Shown: positions 18,689 to 29,971, counted from the first letter of the stretch. The stretch is 57,284 bases of DNA from Pseudomonadota bacterium (GCA_020161145.1 JAIUPQ010000011.1:1-57284), one strand, 5' to 3'. Numbers and translations are program-made. The notes: a model not told the origin generated them from the letters alone.

Positions 18689-19740
18689 GCGCGGGCGCTG
18701 TAGTTGGCGGCCACCCAGTCGCGGTAAGCCCCGCTTTGCACCTGCTGCACCCAGTCGGGGTGTTGCAAATACCACTGCACCGTCTTGCGGATGCCGGTGG
18801 CAAAGGTTTCGGCCGGACGCCAGCCCAACTCGCGCTCGATCTTGCGTGCGTCGATGGCGTAGCGCCGGTCGTGGCCCGGTCGGTCGGTCACGTGGGTGAT
18901 CAGGCGGGCATAAGGCCCCTCGGGGCTGGGCTGCAGCTCATCGAGCAGCGCGCAGACGGTGTGCACGATGTCGATGTTGGCCATCTCGTTCCAGCCACCG
19001 ATGTTGTAGGTCTGGCCCAGCCGGCCACCGGCCAGCACGGCGCGGATGCCGCTGCAGTGGTCGCGCACGTACAGCCAGTCGCGGATCTGACGCCCGTCGC
19101 CATAGACCGGCAGCGGCTTGCCGGCCAGCGCGTTGACGATCATCAGCGGGATGAGTTTTTCAGGGAAGTGATACGGCCCGTAGTTGTTCGAGCAGTTGGT
19201 GGTCAGCACCGGCAGGCCGTAGGTGTGGTGCCAGGCGCGCACCAGGTGGTCGCTAGCGGCCTTGCTGGCCGAGTAGGGGCTGTTGGGCTCGTAGGGGTGG
19301 TCTTCGGCAAACGGCGCGTCCTGGGCGCCCAGCGTGCCGTAGACCTCGTCGGTGGAGACGTGCAGAAAGCGGAACGCCGCCTTGTCGGCCAGCCCGCTCC
19401 AATAGGCACGCGCCGCCTCAAGCAGCGTGAACGTGCCCTCCACATTGGTCTTGACGAAGGCGCCGGGGCCGTGGATGGAGCGGTCCACATGGCTTTCGGC
19501 CGCAAAGTGGACGATGGCACGGGGTTGGTGCTTGGCCAGCAGGCTGTCCACCAAGGCCCGGTCGGTGATGTCGCCGTGCACGAAATGGTGGCGCGCATCA
19601 CCTTGCAGGCTGGCCAGGTTGGCCCGGTTGCCCGCATAGGTCAGGGCATCCAGGTTGACCACGGGCTCATCGCCTTGAGCCAGCCAGTCGAGCACGAAAT
19701 TGCTGCCAATGAAACCGGCGCCGCCGGTGACCAAAATCAT
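18685..19740 (-). CDS. rmlB: dTDP-glucose 4,6-dehydratase
   Basis: A 351-residue extended [19 protein letters not shown] at the N-terminus, [15 protein letters not shown] near residue 80, the [14 protein letters not shown] block and [11 protein letters not shown] with the catalytic Tyr and Lys. It converts dTDP-glucose to dTDP-4-keto-6-deoxyglucose. It is the first gene of rmlB-rmlD-rmlA and is divergent from rhlE with only 32 bp between the start codons, so both promoters must lie in that gap or overlap the genes. Confidence 0.96.
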   Translation of the reverse strand: MILVTGGAGFIGSNFVLDWLAQGDEPVVNLDALTYAGNRANLASLQGDARHHFVHGDITDRALVDSLLAKHQPRAIVHFAAESHVDRSIHGPGAFVKTNVEGTFTLLEAARAYWSGLADKAAFRFLHVSTDEVYGTLGAQDAPFAEDHPYEPNSPYSASKAASDHLVRAWHHTYGLPVLTTNCSNNYGPYHFPEKLIPLMIVNALAGKPLPVYGDGRQIRDWLYVRDHCSGIRAVLAGGRLGQTYNIGGWNEMANIDIVHTVCALLDELQPSPEGPYARLITHVTDRPGHDRRYAIDARKIERELGWRPAETFATGIRKTVQWYLQHPDWVQQVQSGAYRDWVAANYSARA

Positions 19741-19772
19741 GGGTATCCCTTCTGACGCGATAATGCCGGGTG

Positions 19773-21209
19773 ATGACTGACACCCCTACGGCCGATCCGG
19801 CCATTGTCGCCGAGCCCGCCCGCTTCGATACCTTGCCACTGGACGCCAAGCTGTTGCGCGCCGTGCAGGATCAGGGCTACGCCCACATGACCCCCATTCA
19901 GGCGCGGGCGATTCCCATCGTGCTGTCGGGTCGTGACGTGATGGGCGCCGCCCAGACCGGCACCGGCAAGACAGCTGCGTTCTCGATTCCGCTGCTGCAA
20001 AAGATGATGCGCCACGAGACCAGCAGCGTCTCGCCAGCGCGCCACCCCGTGCGGGCGTTGGTGCTGGCGCCCACGCGCGAGCTGGCCGACCAGGTGGCGC
20101 AGAACGTCAAGGCCTACGCCAAGCACACCCAGTTGCGCAGCACCGTGGTTTTTGGCGGTATCGACATGAAGCCGCAGACGCTGACGCTCAAGCAGGGCGT
20201 CGAGGTGCTGATTGCCACCCCGGGCCGGTTGCTGGACCACATCGAGGCCAAGAACTGCGTGCTCAACCAGGTCGAGTACGTGGTGCTGGACGAGGCCGAC
20301 CGCATGCTGGACATCGGGTTTCTGCCCGATTTGCAGCGCATCCTCAGCTACCTGCCGCGCCAGCGGCAGACGCTGCTCTTCTCGGCCACCTTCTCGCCCG
20401 AGATCAAGCGCCTGGCCGCCAGCTATCTGCAAGACCCCGTCGTGGTCGAAGTGGCGCGGCCCAACGCCACGGCCTCCACCGTCGAGCAGGTCTTCTACAG
20501 CCTGGACGAAGACGACAAGCGCGCGGCGGTGCTGCAACTGCTGCGTGAGCGCAACCTCGCCCAGGCCATCGTCTTCGTCAACTCCAAGCTGGGCGCGGCG
20601 CGACTGGCGCGCGCCTTTGAGCGTGATGGCCTGCGCACCGCCGCCCTGCATGGCGACAAATCGCAGGACGAGCGGCTCAAGGCGCTGGCCGCCTTCAAGG
20701 CGCAAGAGGTGGACGTGCTGGTGGCCACCGATGTGGCGGCGCGTGGACTCGACATCTCCGATCTGCCGGCCGTTTTCAACTTCGACGTGCCCTTCCACGC
20801 CGAAGACTACATCCACCGCATCGGCCGCACAGGCCGCGCGGGCGCCTCGGGCGTGGCCATCACGCTGGTGGCCGGCAAAGACGTGCGGCTGCTGGCCGAG
20901 ATCGAGAAGCTGCTCAAGAAAAAGATCACGCCCGAGCCGCTGGCCTTGTCGCGCCAGGCCCATCGCCGCAGCACACCGCGCCATCGCGATGACGACAACC
21001 TGGCCCCGCCGCGCCGCTACAGCCCGCCGCCCGCGCCGCGTGACCCCTTCTTCGACCGGCCCTATGAGCCCAGCGAGGGTGAAGCCCCCGCCGCCTGGGA
21101 AGCCACCACGGCAACGGCCCGTCCGGGCGCGGCACGGGTCTCGCCCAGCATACGGCCCAAGCGCAAGGTGGCGGCGCTGTTGGGCGGCGGCGTCAAGACC
21201 CCGGCGTGA
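19773..21209 (+). CDS. rhlE: DEAD-box ATP-dependent RNA helicase, RhlE-like
   Basis: A 478-residue helicase with all core motifs: Q motif [10 protein letters not shown], motif [24 protein letters not shown] in [12 protein letters not shown] in [15 protein letters not shown] and HRIGRTGR. After about residue 375 comes a basic, arginine-rich tail ([15 protein letters not shown]) typical of RhlE-type proteins that remodel ribosome precursors or structured mRNA. I chose ATG 19773; a GTG precedes it in frame. The stop overlaps the VanZ-like gene (GTGA). DbpA or SrmB are less likely by tail character. Confidence 0.9.
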   Translation: MTDTPTADPAIVAEPARFDTLPLDAKLLRAVQDQGYAHMTPIQARAIPIVLSGRDVMGAAQTGTGKTAAFSIPLLQKMMRHETSSVSPARHPVRALVLAPTRELADQVAQNVKAYAKHTQLRSTVVFGGIDMKPQTLTLKQGVEVLIATPGRLLDHIEAKNCVLNQVEYVVLDEADRMLDIGFLPDLQRILSYLPRQRQTLLFSATFSPEIKRLAASYLQDPVVVEVARPNATASTVEQVFYSLDEDDKRAAVLQLLRERNLAQAIVFVNSKLGAARLARAFERDGLRTAALHGDKSQDERLKALAAFKAQEVDVLVATDVAARGLDISDLPAVFNFDVPFHAEDYIHRIGRTGRAGASGVAITLVAGKDVRLLAEIEKLLKKKITPEPLALSRQAHRRSTPRHRDDDNLAPPRRYSPPPAPRDPFFDRPYEPSEGEAPAAWEATTATARPGAARVSPSIRPKRKVAALLGGGVKTPA

Positions 21210-21559
21210 GGGTGGCTCGCGCGCTGTTCGCAGCCGCCCTGCTCGGCATCCTGATCCTGGCGTTGATGCCGCTGGATGCGCCGCCGGTGGTGGTCAATCA
21301 CATCGACAAGCTGGAGCACGCGGCCGTGTTTGCCCTGCTGTGGCTGCTGGGCCGGCGGGCCAGCCTGCCCCGCCCCTGGCTGGCGCTGGGGCTGCTGGCC
21401 TTTGGTGCCGGCATCGAGCTGGCCCAGGCGACCCTGACCACCTACCGGGCCGCCGAATGGCTGGACTGGGGTGCCGACGCTGTGGGCATCACGGTGGGCG
21501 CGGCGCTCGAGTTCATCTGGCTGCGCCGATGCGCGTGGCGCGCAGGCACCTCAGGCTAG
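21206..21559 (+). CDS. VanZ-like family small membrane protein
   Basis: A 117-residue protein with three to four hydrophobic segments. The block DKLEHAAVFALLWLLGRR and the later GIELAQATLTTYRAAEWLDWGADAVG (split by a short loop) match the VanZ-like family, in which conserved H, E and D residues lie near the membrane face. Function is unknown outside teicoplanin resistance; related stand-alone proteins are common in betaproteobacteria. It begins at GTG 21206 overlapping the rhlE stop, and its last 9 bases overlap the convergent methylase gene. Confidence 0.8.
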   Translation: MRVARALFAAALLGILILALMPLDAPPVVVNHIDKLEHAAVFALLWLLGRRASLPRPWLALGLLAFGAGIELAQATLTTYRAAEWLDWGADAVGITVGAALEFIWLRRCAWRAGTSG

Positions 21560-22297
21560 CCACAAAAACACCGCCGGCAGATCGACGGGCATGGCCAGTG
21601 GCCGCGTCCGCCAATCCGTCACCCGACCCATCCGGCACCAGCCCCGCTCATCGGTCAGGCCACAGGCCACGGCCAGGCGTGTGGTCGGCTGCAGCGTGCG
21701 GCACAGTGCGTCCAGCAGTGCGGGGTTGCGGTAAGGCGTTTCGATGGCCAACTGCGTCTGCCCCTCTTGGCGCGAGCGCATCTCCAACTGGATGATGCGC
21801 TTGCCGCGCTCGCCCGCGTCCTGTGGCAAGTAGCCCTCAAAGGCAAAGCGCTGGCCGTTCAAACCGCTGGCCGCCAGGGCCAGCGTCAACGAGCTGGGGC
21901 CCGCCAGCACCTGCACGGTCACGCCATGCCGGTGGGCTGTGGCGACCAGGTTGGCGCCCGGGTCGGCCACGCCGGGCAGGCCGGCGTCGCTGAGAAGGCC
22001 CACGGTTTTGCCGGCGCGTGCGGGCGCCAGCAAGTCATCCCAGGCCGTCTCGGGCACGGACGCGGTGCCGCCCTTGCGGGTGCGCGGCAACTCGCGCACA
22101 TCGAGCGACTGCAGCGGCACCGCCAGCGGCTGCACCGCATCCACCCGCTTCAAAAACGCCCGCGCCACCTTCGGCGTCTCCACCACCCAGTGCGTGATGG
22201 TGGCGGCGGCGTGCACGGCCGCCCGCGGCAGCACCGCATCCAGCGGCACCGGTGCGCTGGCCAAATCGAGCGTGTTGGGCACCAGGATCAGCGTCAT
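21551..22297 (-). CDS. SAM-dependent methyltransferase, tetrapyrrole-methylase fold (RsmI-like)
   Basis: A 248-residue protein of the tetrapyrrole methylase superfamily related to RsmI (16S rRNA C1402 ribose methylase). Visible family marks are LLSDAGLPGVADPGANLVATAHRHG with the SDAG/PGVADPG motifs around residues 100-115, VQVLAGPSSLTLALAASGL, and RFAFEGYLPQD. It is shorter and lacks the usual N-terminal LYVVATPIGNL of true RsmI, so it is probably a paralogue of unknown substrate found in Burkholderiales. Its stop-start overlap with maf (ATGA at 22294-22297, maf upstream) indicates cotranscription. Confidence 0.8.
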   Translation of the reverse strand: MTLILVPNTLDLASAPVPLDAVLPRAAVHAAATITHWVVETPKVARAFLKRVDAVQPLAVPLQSLDVRELPRTRKGGTASVPETAWDDLLAPARAGKTVGLLSDAGLPGVADPGANLVATAHRHGVTVQVLAGPSSLTLALAASGLNGQRFAFEGYLPQDAGERGKRIIQLEMRSRQEGQTQLAIETPYRNPALLDALCRTLQPTTRLAVACGLTDERGWCRMGRVTDWRTRPLAMPVDLPAVFLWLA

Positions 22298-22878
22298 GGC
22301 GCCAGCACGTCCAGCCCCGCCGCGCGCAGCAGCGTGCAGGTGTGGATCAGCGGCAGACCGATCAAGGCCGTGGGGTCGTCCGAGTCGATGCGCGTCAGCA
22401 GCGCCACGCCCAGCGACTCCGCCTTGGCGCTGCCGGCGCAGTCGTAGGGCTCATCCAGCCGCAGATAGGTCTCAATCTCGGCATCGGCCAGCTTGCGAAA
22501 ACGCACGGTGACGGTGCTCAGATGGTCTTGCGCAAAGCCCGCGCGCGCCACCGCCACCGCCGTCTCGAAGCGCACCTCACGGCCGGAGAGCCGGCGCAAC
22601 TGCGCCACGGCACCCTCGTGCGAGCCTGGTTTGCCCAACGGGGTGCCGTCCACGTCGGCCACTTGGTCGGCTCCGATCACCAGCGCGCCGGGGTGCTGTG
22701 CCAGCACCGCCTGCGCCTTGGCGCGCGCCAGCCGCAGCGCCAGGGCGCGTGGCGCCTCCCCGGGTTGTGGCGTTTCATCGACCTGCGGCGCGGCGGTGGT
22801 GAAGGGCTGGCGCAGCCGCGCCAGCAACTCGGCGCGGTAGCGCGAGGTGGAGCCCAGAATCAATTGCATGGTCGCCAT
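22294..22878 (-). CDS. maf: Maf/YceF-like nucleotide pyrophosphatase
   Basis: A 194-residue Maf protein: LILGSTSRYRAELLARL at the N-terminus, VDETPQPGEAP, the VIGADQVADVDG catalytic-metal region and the CAGSAKAESLGVALL segment near the C-terminus. The GSTSRYR opening and the YDCAGSAK variant place it with the YceF branch, active on 7-methyl-GTP and related modified nucleotides, rather than the YhdE (dTTP/UTP) branch. ATG 22878 has a GAGA element upstream; ATG 22869 is an alternative start three codons later. It is divergent from yceD with 37 bp between starts. Confidence 0.9.
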   Translation of the reverse strand: MATMQLILGSTSRYRAELLARLRQPFTTAAPQVDETPQPGEAPRALALRLARAKAQAVLAQHPGALVIGADQVADVDGTPLGKPGSHEGAVAQLRRLSGREVRFETAVAVARAGFAQDHLSTVTVRFRKLADAEIETYLRLDEPYDCAGSAKAESLGVALLTRIDSDDPTALIGLPLIHTCTLLRAAGLDVLAP

Positions 22879-22915
22879 TGTCTCTGCGGCATAGGCTGCG
22901 CCCTACACTTGCGCC

Positions 22916-23434
22916 ATGAAGTTCCCATCCTCCGATCCCCTGAAGCTGGACGTGCAGGCCCTGGCCGAGCAGGGAGGCAGCCTGGCGGGCGCCTGGCCGC
23001 TGGCCGAACTGCCCCGGTTGGCCGACAGCGTGCTGCAAGGCACGCCGGTCAACTGGCGTTTGCAAGGCGAGTTGCGTCAACTGCCAGGCGGCGCGCCCGA
23101 GATCTGGCTGGGGCTGGCTGCCGAGACCGAGGTGGCGCTGACCTGCCAGCGCTGCCTGGAGCCGGTGTCCGAGCACCTGGCGGTCGACCGTTGGCTGCGC
23201 TTCGTGGCGGGTGGCGAAGAGGCGGCCGCGGCACTGGATGCCGAGATGGAAGACGACGTGCTGGCGCTGCGCCCGCGCATGAATGCGCGGGAGTTGGTCG
23301 AGGACGAGTTGCTGCTGGCGCTGCCGCTGGTGCCGCGCCATGCCGTCTGCCCGCAATCCCTGCCAGCGGGCGCAGACACCGCTGCCCCAGCCACCCAGCG
23401 TCCGTTCGAGGCGCTGGCCTCCCTCAAGCGGTAG
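22916..23434 (+). CDS. yceD: DUF177/YceD family protein (23S rRNA accumulation protein)
   Basis: A 172-residue YceD protein. The hallmark LTCQRCLEPV, the CXXC pair of the family, is near residues 77-86, and an acidic stretch (EEAAAALDAEMEDDVLAL) follows, with a VEDELLLALPLVPRHAVC segment containing the second conserved cysteine. YceD always precedes rpmF in proteobacteria and is linked to 23S rRNA accumulation. Here rpmF follows after 80 bp. Its precise function remains unknown. Confidence 0.9.
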   Translation: MKFPSSDPLKLDVQALAEQGGSLAGAWPLAELPRLADSVLQGTPVNWRLQGELRQLPGGAPEIWLGLAAETEVALTCQRCLEPVSEHLAVDRWLRFVAGGEEAAAALDAEMEDDVLALRPRMNARELVEDELLLALPLVPRHAVCPQSLPAGADTAAPATQRPFEALASLKR

Positions 23435-23514
23435 GTTTGTGGTAGACTGATAGGCTTTTCTCGAATCTTTTGGTGGCAGCAATTCCTGCCGCCGCCAACT
23501 CAGGAGCCGTCACC

Positions 23515-23700
23515 ATGGCCGTTCAACAAAACAAGAAGTCGCCTTCCAAGCGCGGCATGCACCGCTCGCACAACGCGCTGGTGCAGCCCGGCATCGCCAT
23601 CGAGCCCACCACGGGCGAGGTGCATCTGCGCCACCACATCAGCCCCAATGGCTTTTACCGTGGCCGTCAGGTGCTGAAGAACAAGGCTGCCGAGGTCTGA
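23515..23700 (+). CDS. rpmF: 50S ribosomal protein L32
   Basis: A 61-residue protein starting [21 protein letters not shown], the conserved L32 N-terminus, followed by the [20 protein letters not shown] segment. L32 sits at the peptidyl-transferase side of the large subunit. The start is ATG 23515 with AGGAG at about 23502-23506; the open frame extends 15 codons upstream without a better start. It lacks the CXXC zinc pairs of zinc-binding L32 variants. yceD-rpmF-plsX-fabHDG is the classical cluster. Confidence 0.96.
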   Translation: MAVQQNKKSPSKRGMHRSHNALVQPGIAIEPTTGEVHLRHHISPNGFYRGRQVLKNKAAEV

Positions 23701-23726
23701 TCCCCACCTAGGCCCCGGTTCAGCCG

Positions 23727-24818
23727 GTGTTGCACGCGCACGATTTGTCTCCGCTGACCCGCGTGCGGTTGGCGGTGGATTGCATGGGGGGCGACCACGG
23801 CCCCTCGGTGACGCTGCCTGCCTGTCAGGCCTTTCTGGCCAGCCACCCGGATGTCGATCTGGTTCTGGTGGGCACTGAGGAGGCGCTGGCCGGCGCTCGG
23901 GGTTTGCCGCGCACCACCTGCGTGGTGGCCACCGAGGTCGTCACCATGGACGACTCCATCGAGGTGGCGCTGCGGCGCAAGAAGGACTCGTCCATGCGCG
24001 TGGCCATCAGCCAGTTGCGGCCCGGCCGCGACGGTGCGCCCGCCCTGGCCGACGTCTGCATCTCTGCCGGCAATACGGGTGCCTTGATGGCCGTGGCGCG
24101 CTACCTGCTCAAGACCATGGACGGCATCGACCGGCCAGCCATTGCCACGGTCATTCCCAACCGCATGGGGCGCTACACCACCATGCTGGACCTGGGCGCC
24201 AATGTGGACTGCACGGCAGACCACTTGCTGGAATTTGCCGTCATGGGCAGCGCACTGGTCACCGCCATCGACGGCGTGGACGAGCCCTCGGTCGGCTTGC
24301 TCAACATTGGCTCCGAGGCCATCAAGGGCAGCGAGGTCATCAAGCGCGCCGGTGATCTGCTGCGCGCTGCGGCCCAGGACGGGCATCTGAACTACTTCGG
24401 CAACGTCGAAGGCAACGACATCTATGGCGGCGCCGTGGACGTCATCGTCTGCGACGGCTTCGTCGGCAACGTCGCGCTCAAGACCTCGGAAGGCCTGGCC
24501 TCCATGTTGGGGGCCTTCATCCGCGAAGAGTTCTCGCGCCACTGGTGGACCAAGCTGGCTGCGCTGGTGGCCATGCCCATCCTCAACCGCTTCCGTGCCC
24601 GCGTCGATCCGCGCAACTACAACGGGGCGGCGCTGCTGGGCTTGCGTGGGCTGGTGATCAAGAGCCATGGCGGCGCCGACGTGCACGCCTTTGGTCGCGC
24701 CATGGCACGCGCGTACGATGCAGCACGCAACCGCCTGGTCGAGCGCGTGCATGATGGCGTCGTCGAGACGCTGCGCGCGCTGCCGCAGCAGACCACCGAA
24801 ACCACCACCGCCGCATGA
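23727..24818 (+). CDS. plsX: Phosphate acyltransferase PlsX
   Basis: A 363-residue enzyme converting acyl-ACP to acyl-phosphate for phospholipid synthesis. It shows [13 protein letters not shown] at the N-terminus, the [17 protein letters not shown] motif, [16 protein letters not shown] and the [14 protein letters not shown] block, all PlsX hallmarks. Start codon is GTG 23727 or TTG 23730; GTG 23763 would begin directly at the [10 protein letters not shown] core but shortens the protein by 12 residues. It overlaps fabH by ATGA. Confidence 0.95.
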   Translation: MLHAHDLSPLTRVRLAVDCMGGDHGPSVTLPACQAFLASHPDVDLVLVGTEEALAGARGLPRTTCVVATEVVTMDDSIEVALRRKKDSSMRVAISQLRPGRDGAPALADVCISAGNTGALMAVARYLLKTMDGIDRPAIATVIPNRMGRYTTMLDLGANVDCTADHLLEFAVMGSALVTAIDGVDEPSVGLLNIGSEAIKGSEVIKRAGDLLRAAAQDGHLNYFGNVEGNDIYGGAVDVIVCDGFVGNVALKTSEGLASMLGAFIREEFSRHWWTKLAALVAMPILNRFRARVDPRNYNGAALLGLRGLVIKSHGGADVHAFGRAMARAYDAARNRLVERVHDGVVETLRALPQQTTETTTAA

Positions 24819-25804
24819 CTCCCACACCGCCGCGCCATGTGCGCATCGCCGGCACCGGCAGCGCGCTGCCGCCTGAGCGCGTCACCAACCACGAGCTGGC
24901 TGCGCGCCTGGCCGCGCAAGGCATCGAAACCTCGCATGAGTGGATCGTCGAGCGCACCGGCATTCATGCGCGCCACTTTGCCGCGCCGGGTGTGACCTCC
25001 AGCGACCTGGGTACCGAAGCCGCTCTGGCGGCGCTGGACGCCGCAGGCCTCAAGCCCGAGGACATCGATCTCATCATCGTCGCCACGTCCACGCCGGACA
25101 TGGTGTTCCCGTCCACGGCCAGCATCATCCAGAACAAGCTGGGGCTGGCTGGCTGCCCGGCGTTCGACGTGCAGGCCGTGTGCTCGGGCTTCGTCTACGC
25201 CATGGGCGTGGCCACCGCCATGCTGCGTGACGGCGCGGCGCGGCGCGCACTGGTCATTGGCGCCGAAGTGTTCTCGCGCATCCTGGATTTTTCCGACCGC
25301 ACCACCTGTGTGCTGTTCGGCGATGGTGCCGGTGCCGTGGTGCTGGAGACGGCCGAGGTGCCCGGCATCCTGGCCTACCGGCTGCACGCCGATGGCAACT
25401 ACCGCGACATCTTGTGCACGCCGGGTACCGTGGCCGGCGGCCAGGTGCTGGGCAGCCCCATGCTCAGAATGGACGGCCAGGCCGTCTTCAAGCTGGCCGT
25501 CAAGGTGCTGGGCGATGTGGCGGATGAGGTGCTGGAGGCCGCCGGCAAAGAGGCCGCCGACATCGACTGGCTGATCCCGCACCAGGCCAACGTCCGCATC
25601 ATGCGCGGCACCGCGCGCAAGCTGAAACTGGCGCCCGAGCGCCTGGTGGAGACCGTGCACGAGCACGGCAACACCTCGGCTGCCTCCATCGGCCTGGCGC
25701 TCGACGTGGCCGTGCGCGGCGGTCAGGTGCAGCGCGGCGACACGCTGCTGCTGGAAGGCGTGGGCGGCGGCTTCACCTGGGGCGCCGTCCTTTTAGACTA
25801 CTGA
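24815..25804 (+). CDS. fabH: 3-oxoacyl-ACP synthase III (KAS III)
   Basis: A 329-residue condensing enzyme that starts fatty-acid synthesis from acetyl-CoA and malonyl-ACP. The catalytic triad is visible: C123 in [11 protein letters not shown]256 in IPHQANVRI and N286 in EHGNTSAAS. Length is normal. It overlaps plsX (ATGA) and precedes fabD by four bases. Confidence 0.97.
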   Translation: MTPTPPRHVRIAGTGSALPPERVTNHELAARLAAQGIETSHEWIVERTGIHARHFAAPGVTSSDLGTEAALAALDAAGLKPEDIDLIIVATSTPDMVFPSTASIIQNKLGLAGCPAFDVQAVCSGFVYAMGVATAMLRDGAARRALVIGAEVFSRILDFSDRTTCVLFGDGAGAVVLETAEVPGILAYRLHADGNYRDILCTPGTVAGGQVLGSPMLRMDGQAVFKLAVKVLGDVADEVLEAAGKEAADIDWLIPHQANVRIMRGTARKLKLAPERLVETVHEHGNTSAASIGLALDVAVRGGQVQRGDTLLLEGVGGGFTWGAVLLDY

Positions 25805-25808
25805 CATC

Positions 25809-26746
25809 ATGACCCGACCATTCGCATTCGTGTTCCCCGGCCAGGGCTCGCAATCCGTGGGCATGCTGGACGTCTGGGGCGACCACCCGGCCGTACGCCA
25901 GACGCTGGTTGAGGCCAGCGACGCCCTGGGCGAGGATGTGGCCCACCTGATTGCCACGGGCCCCAAAGAGGCGCTGGCATTGACCACCAACACCCAGCCG
26001 GTGATGCTGGCGGCCGGTGTGGCCTGCTGGCGTGCCTGGCTGGCCGAGGGTGGCCCTCGCCCCGCCGCTGTGGCGGGTCACTCGCTGGGCGAGTACAGCG
26101 CGCTGGTGGCCGCAGAGGCCCTGACGCTGGCCGACGCACTGCCGCTGGTGCGCCTGCGCGCCCAGGCCATGCAGGACGCCGTACCCGTGGGGACGGGCGC
26201 GATGGCGGCGGTGCTGGCCCTGCCGGCCGAGGCCGTGCGCGCGGGTTGCGCCGAGGCAGCGGCGGCCAGTGGCGAAGTGGTCGAGGCCGTCAACTTCAAT
26301 GACCCCATGCAAACCGTGATCGCCGGCAGCAAGGCCGGCGTCGAGAAGGCCACCGAGGTGCTCAAGGCCGCTGGCGCCAAGCGCGTGCTGCCGCTGCCGG
26401 TGTCGGCGCCGTTTCACTCCAGCCTGATGCGTCCCGCCGCCGAGCGGCTCAAAGAGCGGCTGGCCGAGACCCTCATCCGCCCGCCGGTGATGCCGGTGGT
26501 CAACAACATCGACGTGGCCAGCCCTACCGAGCCGGATGCCATTCGCGACGCCCTCTACCGCCAGGCCTTTGGCCCGGTGCGCTGGGTTGAGGTCGTGCTG
26601 GCGCTGCGTGGCCGTGGCCTCAACGTGGTGCTGGAGTGCGGCCCCGGCAAGGTGCTGGCTGGTATGGCCAAGCGCATCGATGCCGAGTTGGTGACCGCCA
26701 CGGTGCAAGATCCGGCATCCCTGCAAGAAGCAAAAGGATTGCTCGC

Positions 26747-26750
<4 letters not shown>
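25809..26750 (+). CDS. fabD: Malonyl-CoA:ACP transacylase
   Basis: A 313-residue acyltransferase loading malonyl groups on ACP. It begins FAFVFPGQGSQSVGM, has the catalytic serine S92 in GHSLGEYSA and the active-site H203 in VSAPFHSSLM. The stop overlaps fabG by ATGA, indicating coupled translation with the following reductase. Confidence 0.97.
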
Positions 26751-27792
<1,042 letters not shown>

Positions 27793-27822
27793 CCCCTTCA
27801 CAACCACCATTCCACTGAGCGC

Positions 27823-29067
27823 ATGACCCGTCGTCGCATTGTCATCACCGGCCTGGGGGCAGTGACCCCCGTAGGCAACACGGTGGCCGAGGCCTGGCCT
27901 GCCCTGCTGGCCGGCACCAGCGGCATTGCCCCGATCACCAAGTTTGATCCGACGGGCATTGCTTGCACCTTCGCTGGCGAAGTCAAGAACTTCGTCGTGG
28001 CCGACCGCGTGCCTGGCAAGGAGGCCAAGCACATGGACGCCTTCATGCACTATGGCGTGGCGGCTGGCCACGAGGCCGTGCGCGATGCCGGCCTGCCCAC
28101 GGGCGACGCATTGACACCCGAGCAGGCCGAACGCTACGGCGTGATGATCGGCTCGGGCATTGGCGGTCTGCCCGAGATTGAGCGTTCATCGCTGCTGGCC
28201 AAGGAGCGCGGCCCCCGCCGCATCTCGCCGTTCTTTGTGCCGTCGGCGCTGATCAACATGATTTCCGGCCACCTGTCGATCCAGTTGGGCTACACCGGCC
28301 CCAACATCGGCGTGGTCACGGCCTGCACGTCGGGCCTGCATGCCATCGGCCTGTCGGCCCGGATGATCGAGGCCGGTGACGCCGACGTGATGGTGGCCGG
28401 TGGCTCCGAAGGCACCGTCTGCACCTTGGGCGTGGGCGGGTTTGCGGCCGCGCGTGCGCTGTCCACCCGCAACGACGATCCGGCCACGGCCTCGCGTCCC
28501 TGGGACAAGGACCGTGACGGCTTTGTACTGGGCGAGGGTGCTGGCGTGGTGGTGCTGGAGGCCTACGAGCATGCCAAGGCGCGCGGGGCGCGCATCTATG
28601 CCGAGTTGATCGGCTTTGGCATGAGCGCGGACGCTTTTCACATGACCGCACCCAACGTCAGCGGCCCGCAGCGGTCGATGGCGGCGGCGCTGCGCAACGC
28701 CGGCATTGCCGGCGATCAGGTGCAGTACCTCAACGCCCATGGCACCTCCACGCCGCTGGGCGACCTGAACGAAACCAACGCCATCAAAGGCGTGTTTGGT
28801 GCGCATGCCCACCAACTGGTGGTCAACTCGACCAAGTCCATGACGGGCCACCTGCTGGGTGGCGCGGGCGGGCTGGAGTCGGTGGTCACCGTGCTGGCGC
28901 TGCACCATCAGGTTTCGCCGCCCACCATCAACATCTTCAACCAGGATCCTGAATGTGACCTGGACTACTGCGCCAACACCGCGCGCGACATGAAGATCGA
29001 CATCGCCGTCAAGAACAACTTCGGCTTTGGTGGCACCAACGGGACGCTGGTGTTCCGCAAGATCTGA
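27823..29067 (+). CDS. fabF: 3-oxoacyl-ACP synthase II (KAS II)
   Basis: A 414-residue elongating condensing enzyme. The catalytic C168 is in TACTSGLHAIG, H306 in NAHGTSTPLGD, K338 in NSTKSMTGH and H343 just after. The N-terminus RRRIVITGLGAVTPVG is typical. It follows acpP by 30 bp and probably shares its transcript. Confidence 0.97.
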   Translation: MTRRRIVITGLGAVTPVGNTVAEAWPALLAGTSGIAPITKFDPTGIACTFAGEVKNFVVADRVPGKEAKHMDAFMHYGVAAGHEAVRDAGLPTGDALTPEQAERYGVMIGSGIGGLPEIERSSLLAKERGPRRISPFFVPSALINMISGHLSIQLGYTGPNIGVVTACTSGLHAIGLSARMIEAGDADVMVAGGSEGTVCTLGVGGFAAARALSTRNDDPATASRPWDKDRDGFVLGEGAGVVVLEAYEHAKARGARIYAELIGFGMSADAFHMTAPNVSGPQRSMAAALRNAGIAGDQVQYLNAHGTSTPLGDLNETNAIKGVFGAHAHQLVVNSTKSMTGHLLGGAGGLESVVTVLALHHQVSPPTINIFNQDPECDLDYCANTARDMKIDIAVKNNFGFGGTNGTLVFRKI

Positions 29068-29082
29068 CCACCGCCCCATGCC

Positions 29083-29352
29083 ATGTCTGCCAGCGCGCCC
29101 GCGCCGGTTGTCTACCCGGCGGGCGACGGGCGGTTGCGCTGGGACGGCCGGCAGTGGTGGCTGGAGCGCGGCGACGCGGTGCAGCCCGGCCGGCCCGAGG
29201 TGGTCTGGGACTTCGACCTTGCGCTGGTCGTGCGCTGGCATGGCGAGGGCCGTCGCTGGCTGTGGCTGGCGCGGCGGCACCATGGGCCCGGATGGCATGC
29301 GCTGCGCGTGGCCTTGATGCACGCGGTGACCACGCATGACCACCCCACCTGA
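29083..29352 (+). CDS. Small protein between fabF and rpoE (possibly YgfX-like, truncated)
   Basis: An 89-residue protein rich in tryptophan and arginine (GRLRWDGRQWWLERGD, then RRWLWLARRHHGPGWHALRVAL). The pattern of W-x-L near a charged strand followed by a tail of hydrophobic/R residues recalls the soluble end of the YgfX/CptA family, but no membrane spans are present and I cannot confirm the relationship. The ORF ends 17 bases inside rpoE. Position between fabF and rpoE recurs in Burkholderiales. Function unknown. Confidence 0.6.
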   Translation: MSASAPAPVVYPAGDGRLRWDGRQWWLERGDAVQPGRPEVVWDFDLALVVRWHGEGRRWLWLARRHHGPGWHALRVALMHAVTTHDHPT

Positions 29353-29971
29353 CGGCCCTGCGCGCCCCGCCCGTCCCGACGTGGATGCGCCGCTGGTGCA
29401 GCGCGCCCGCGAAGGCGATCAACGCGCATTCGAGATGCTGGTGATCAAATACCAGCGCCGGCTCGAGAGGCTGATCGGGCGCATGGTGCGCGACACCGAC
29501 CAAGTGGCCGACATCGCCCAGGAGAGCTTCATCCGCGCCTACCGCGCACTGCCCAATTTTCGCGGTGAGAGCGCGTTCTACACCTGGCTCTACCGCATCG
29601 CCGTCAACACCGCCCGCAAGGCCTTGCATGATGCCCGGCGCGACCCGCTGGTGCTCGAGGCCTCACGCCCCTTGGGCGACGACGACGAAACTTCCGCGCC
29701 ACAGCGGGAACCAACCGACATGACCACACCCGAAGGGGTGTTGGCCAGCAAGGAAATCGCGACGGCCGTCAATGCCGCCGTTGAGGCCTTGTCTCCCGAT
29801 TTGCGTCAGGCCATCACGTTGCGTGAGGTGGAAGGCTTGAGCTACGACGAAATTGCCGAGTTGATGAACAGCCCCATCGGAACCGTGCGTTCGCGCATCT
29901 TTCGGGCGCGCGAAGCCATTGCGCAGCGGCTCAAACCGCTGCTGGACACGCGCGACGGAGAGCGTTGGTAA
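29336..29971 (+). CDS. rpoE: RNA polymerase sigma factor, ECF sigma-E (RpoE/AlgU)
   Basis: A 211-residue ECF sigma factor. Region 2 is clear (VADIAQESFIRAYRALPNF and GESAFYTWLYRIAVNTAR), as is region 4 (LREVEGLSYDEIAELM and GTVRSRIFRAREAI). The insert DDDETSAPQREP between the two is usual for betaproteobacterial RpoE. It directs envelope-stress genes and is held by RseA, encoded next, until RseA is cleaved. The start ATG 29336 lies within the end of the preceding small gene. Downstream rseA, rseB and mucD complete the stress operon. Confidence 0.96.
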   Translation: MTTPPDGPARPARPDVDAPLVQRAREGDQRAFEMLVIKYQRRLERLIGRMVRDTDQVADIAQESFIRAYRALPNFRGESAFYTWLYRIAVNTARKALHDARRDPLVLEASRPLGDDDETSAPQREPTDMTTPEGVLASKEIATAVNAAVEALSPDLRQAITLREVEGLSYDEIAELMNSPIGTVRSRIFRAREAIAQRLKPLLDTRDGERW

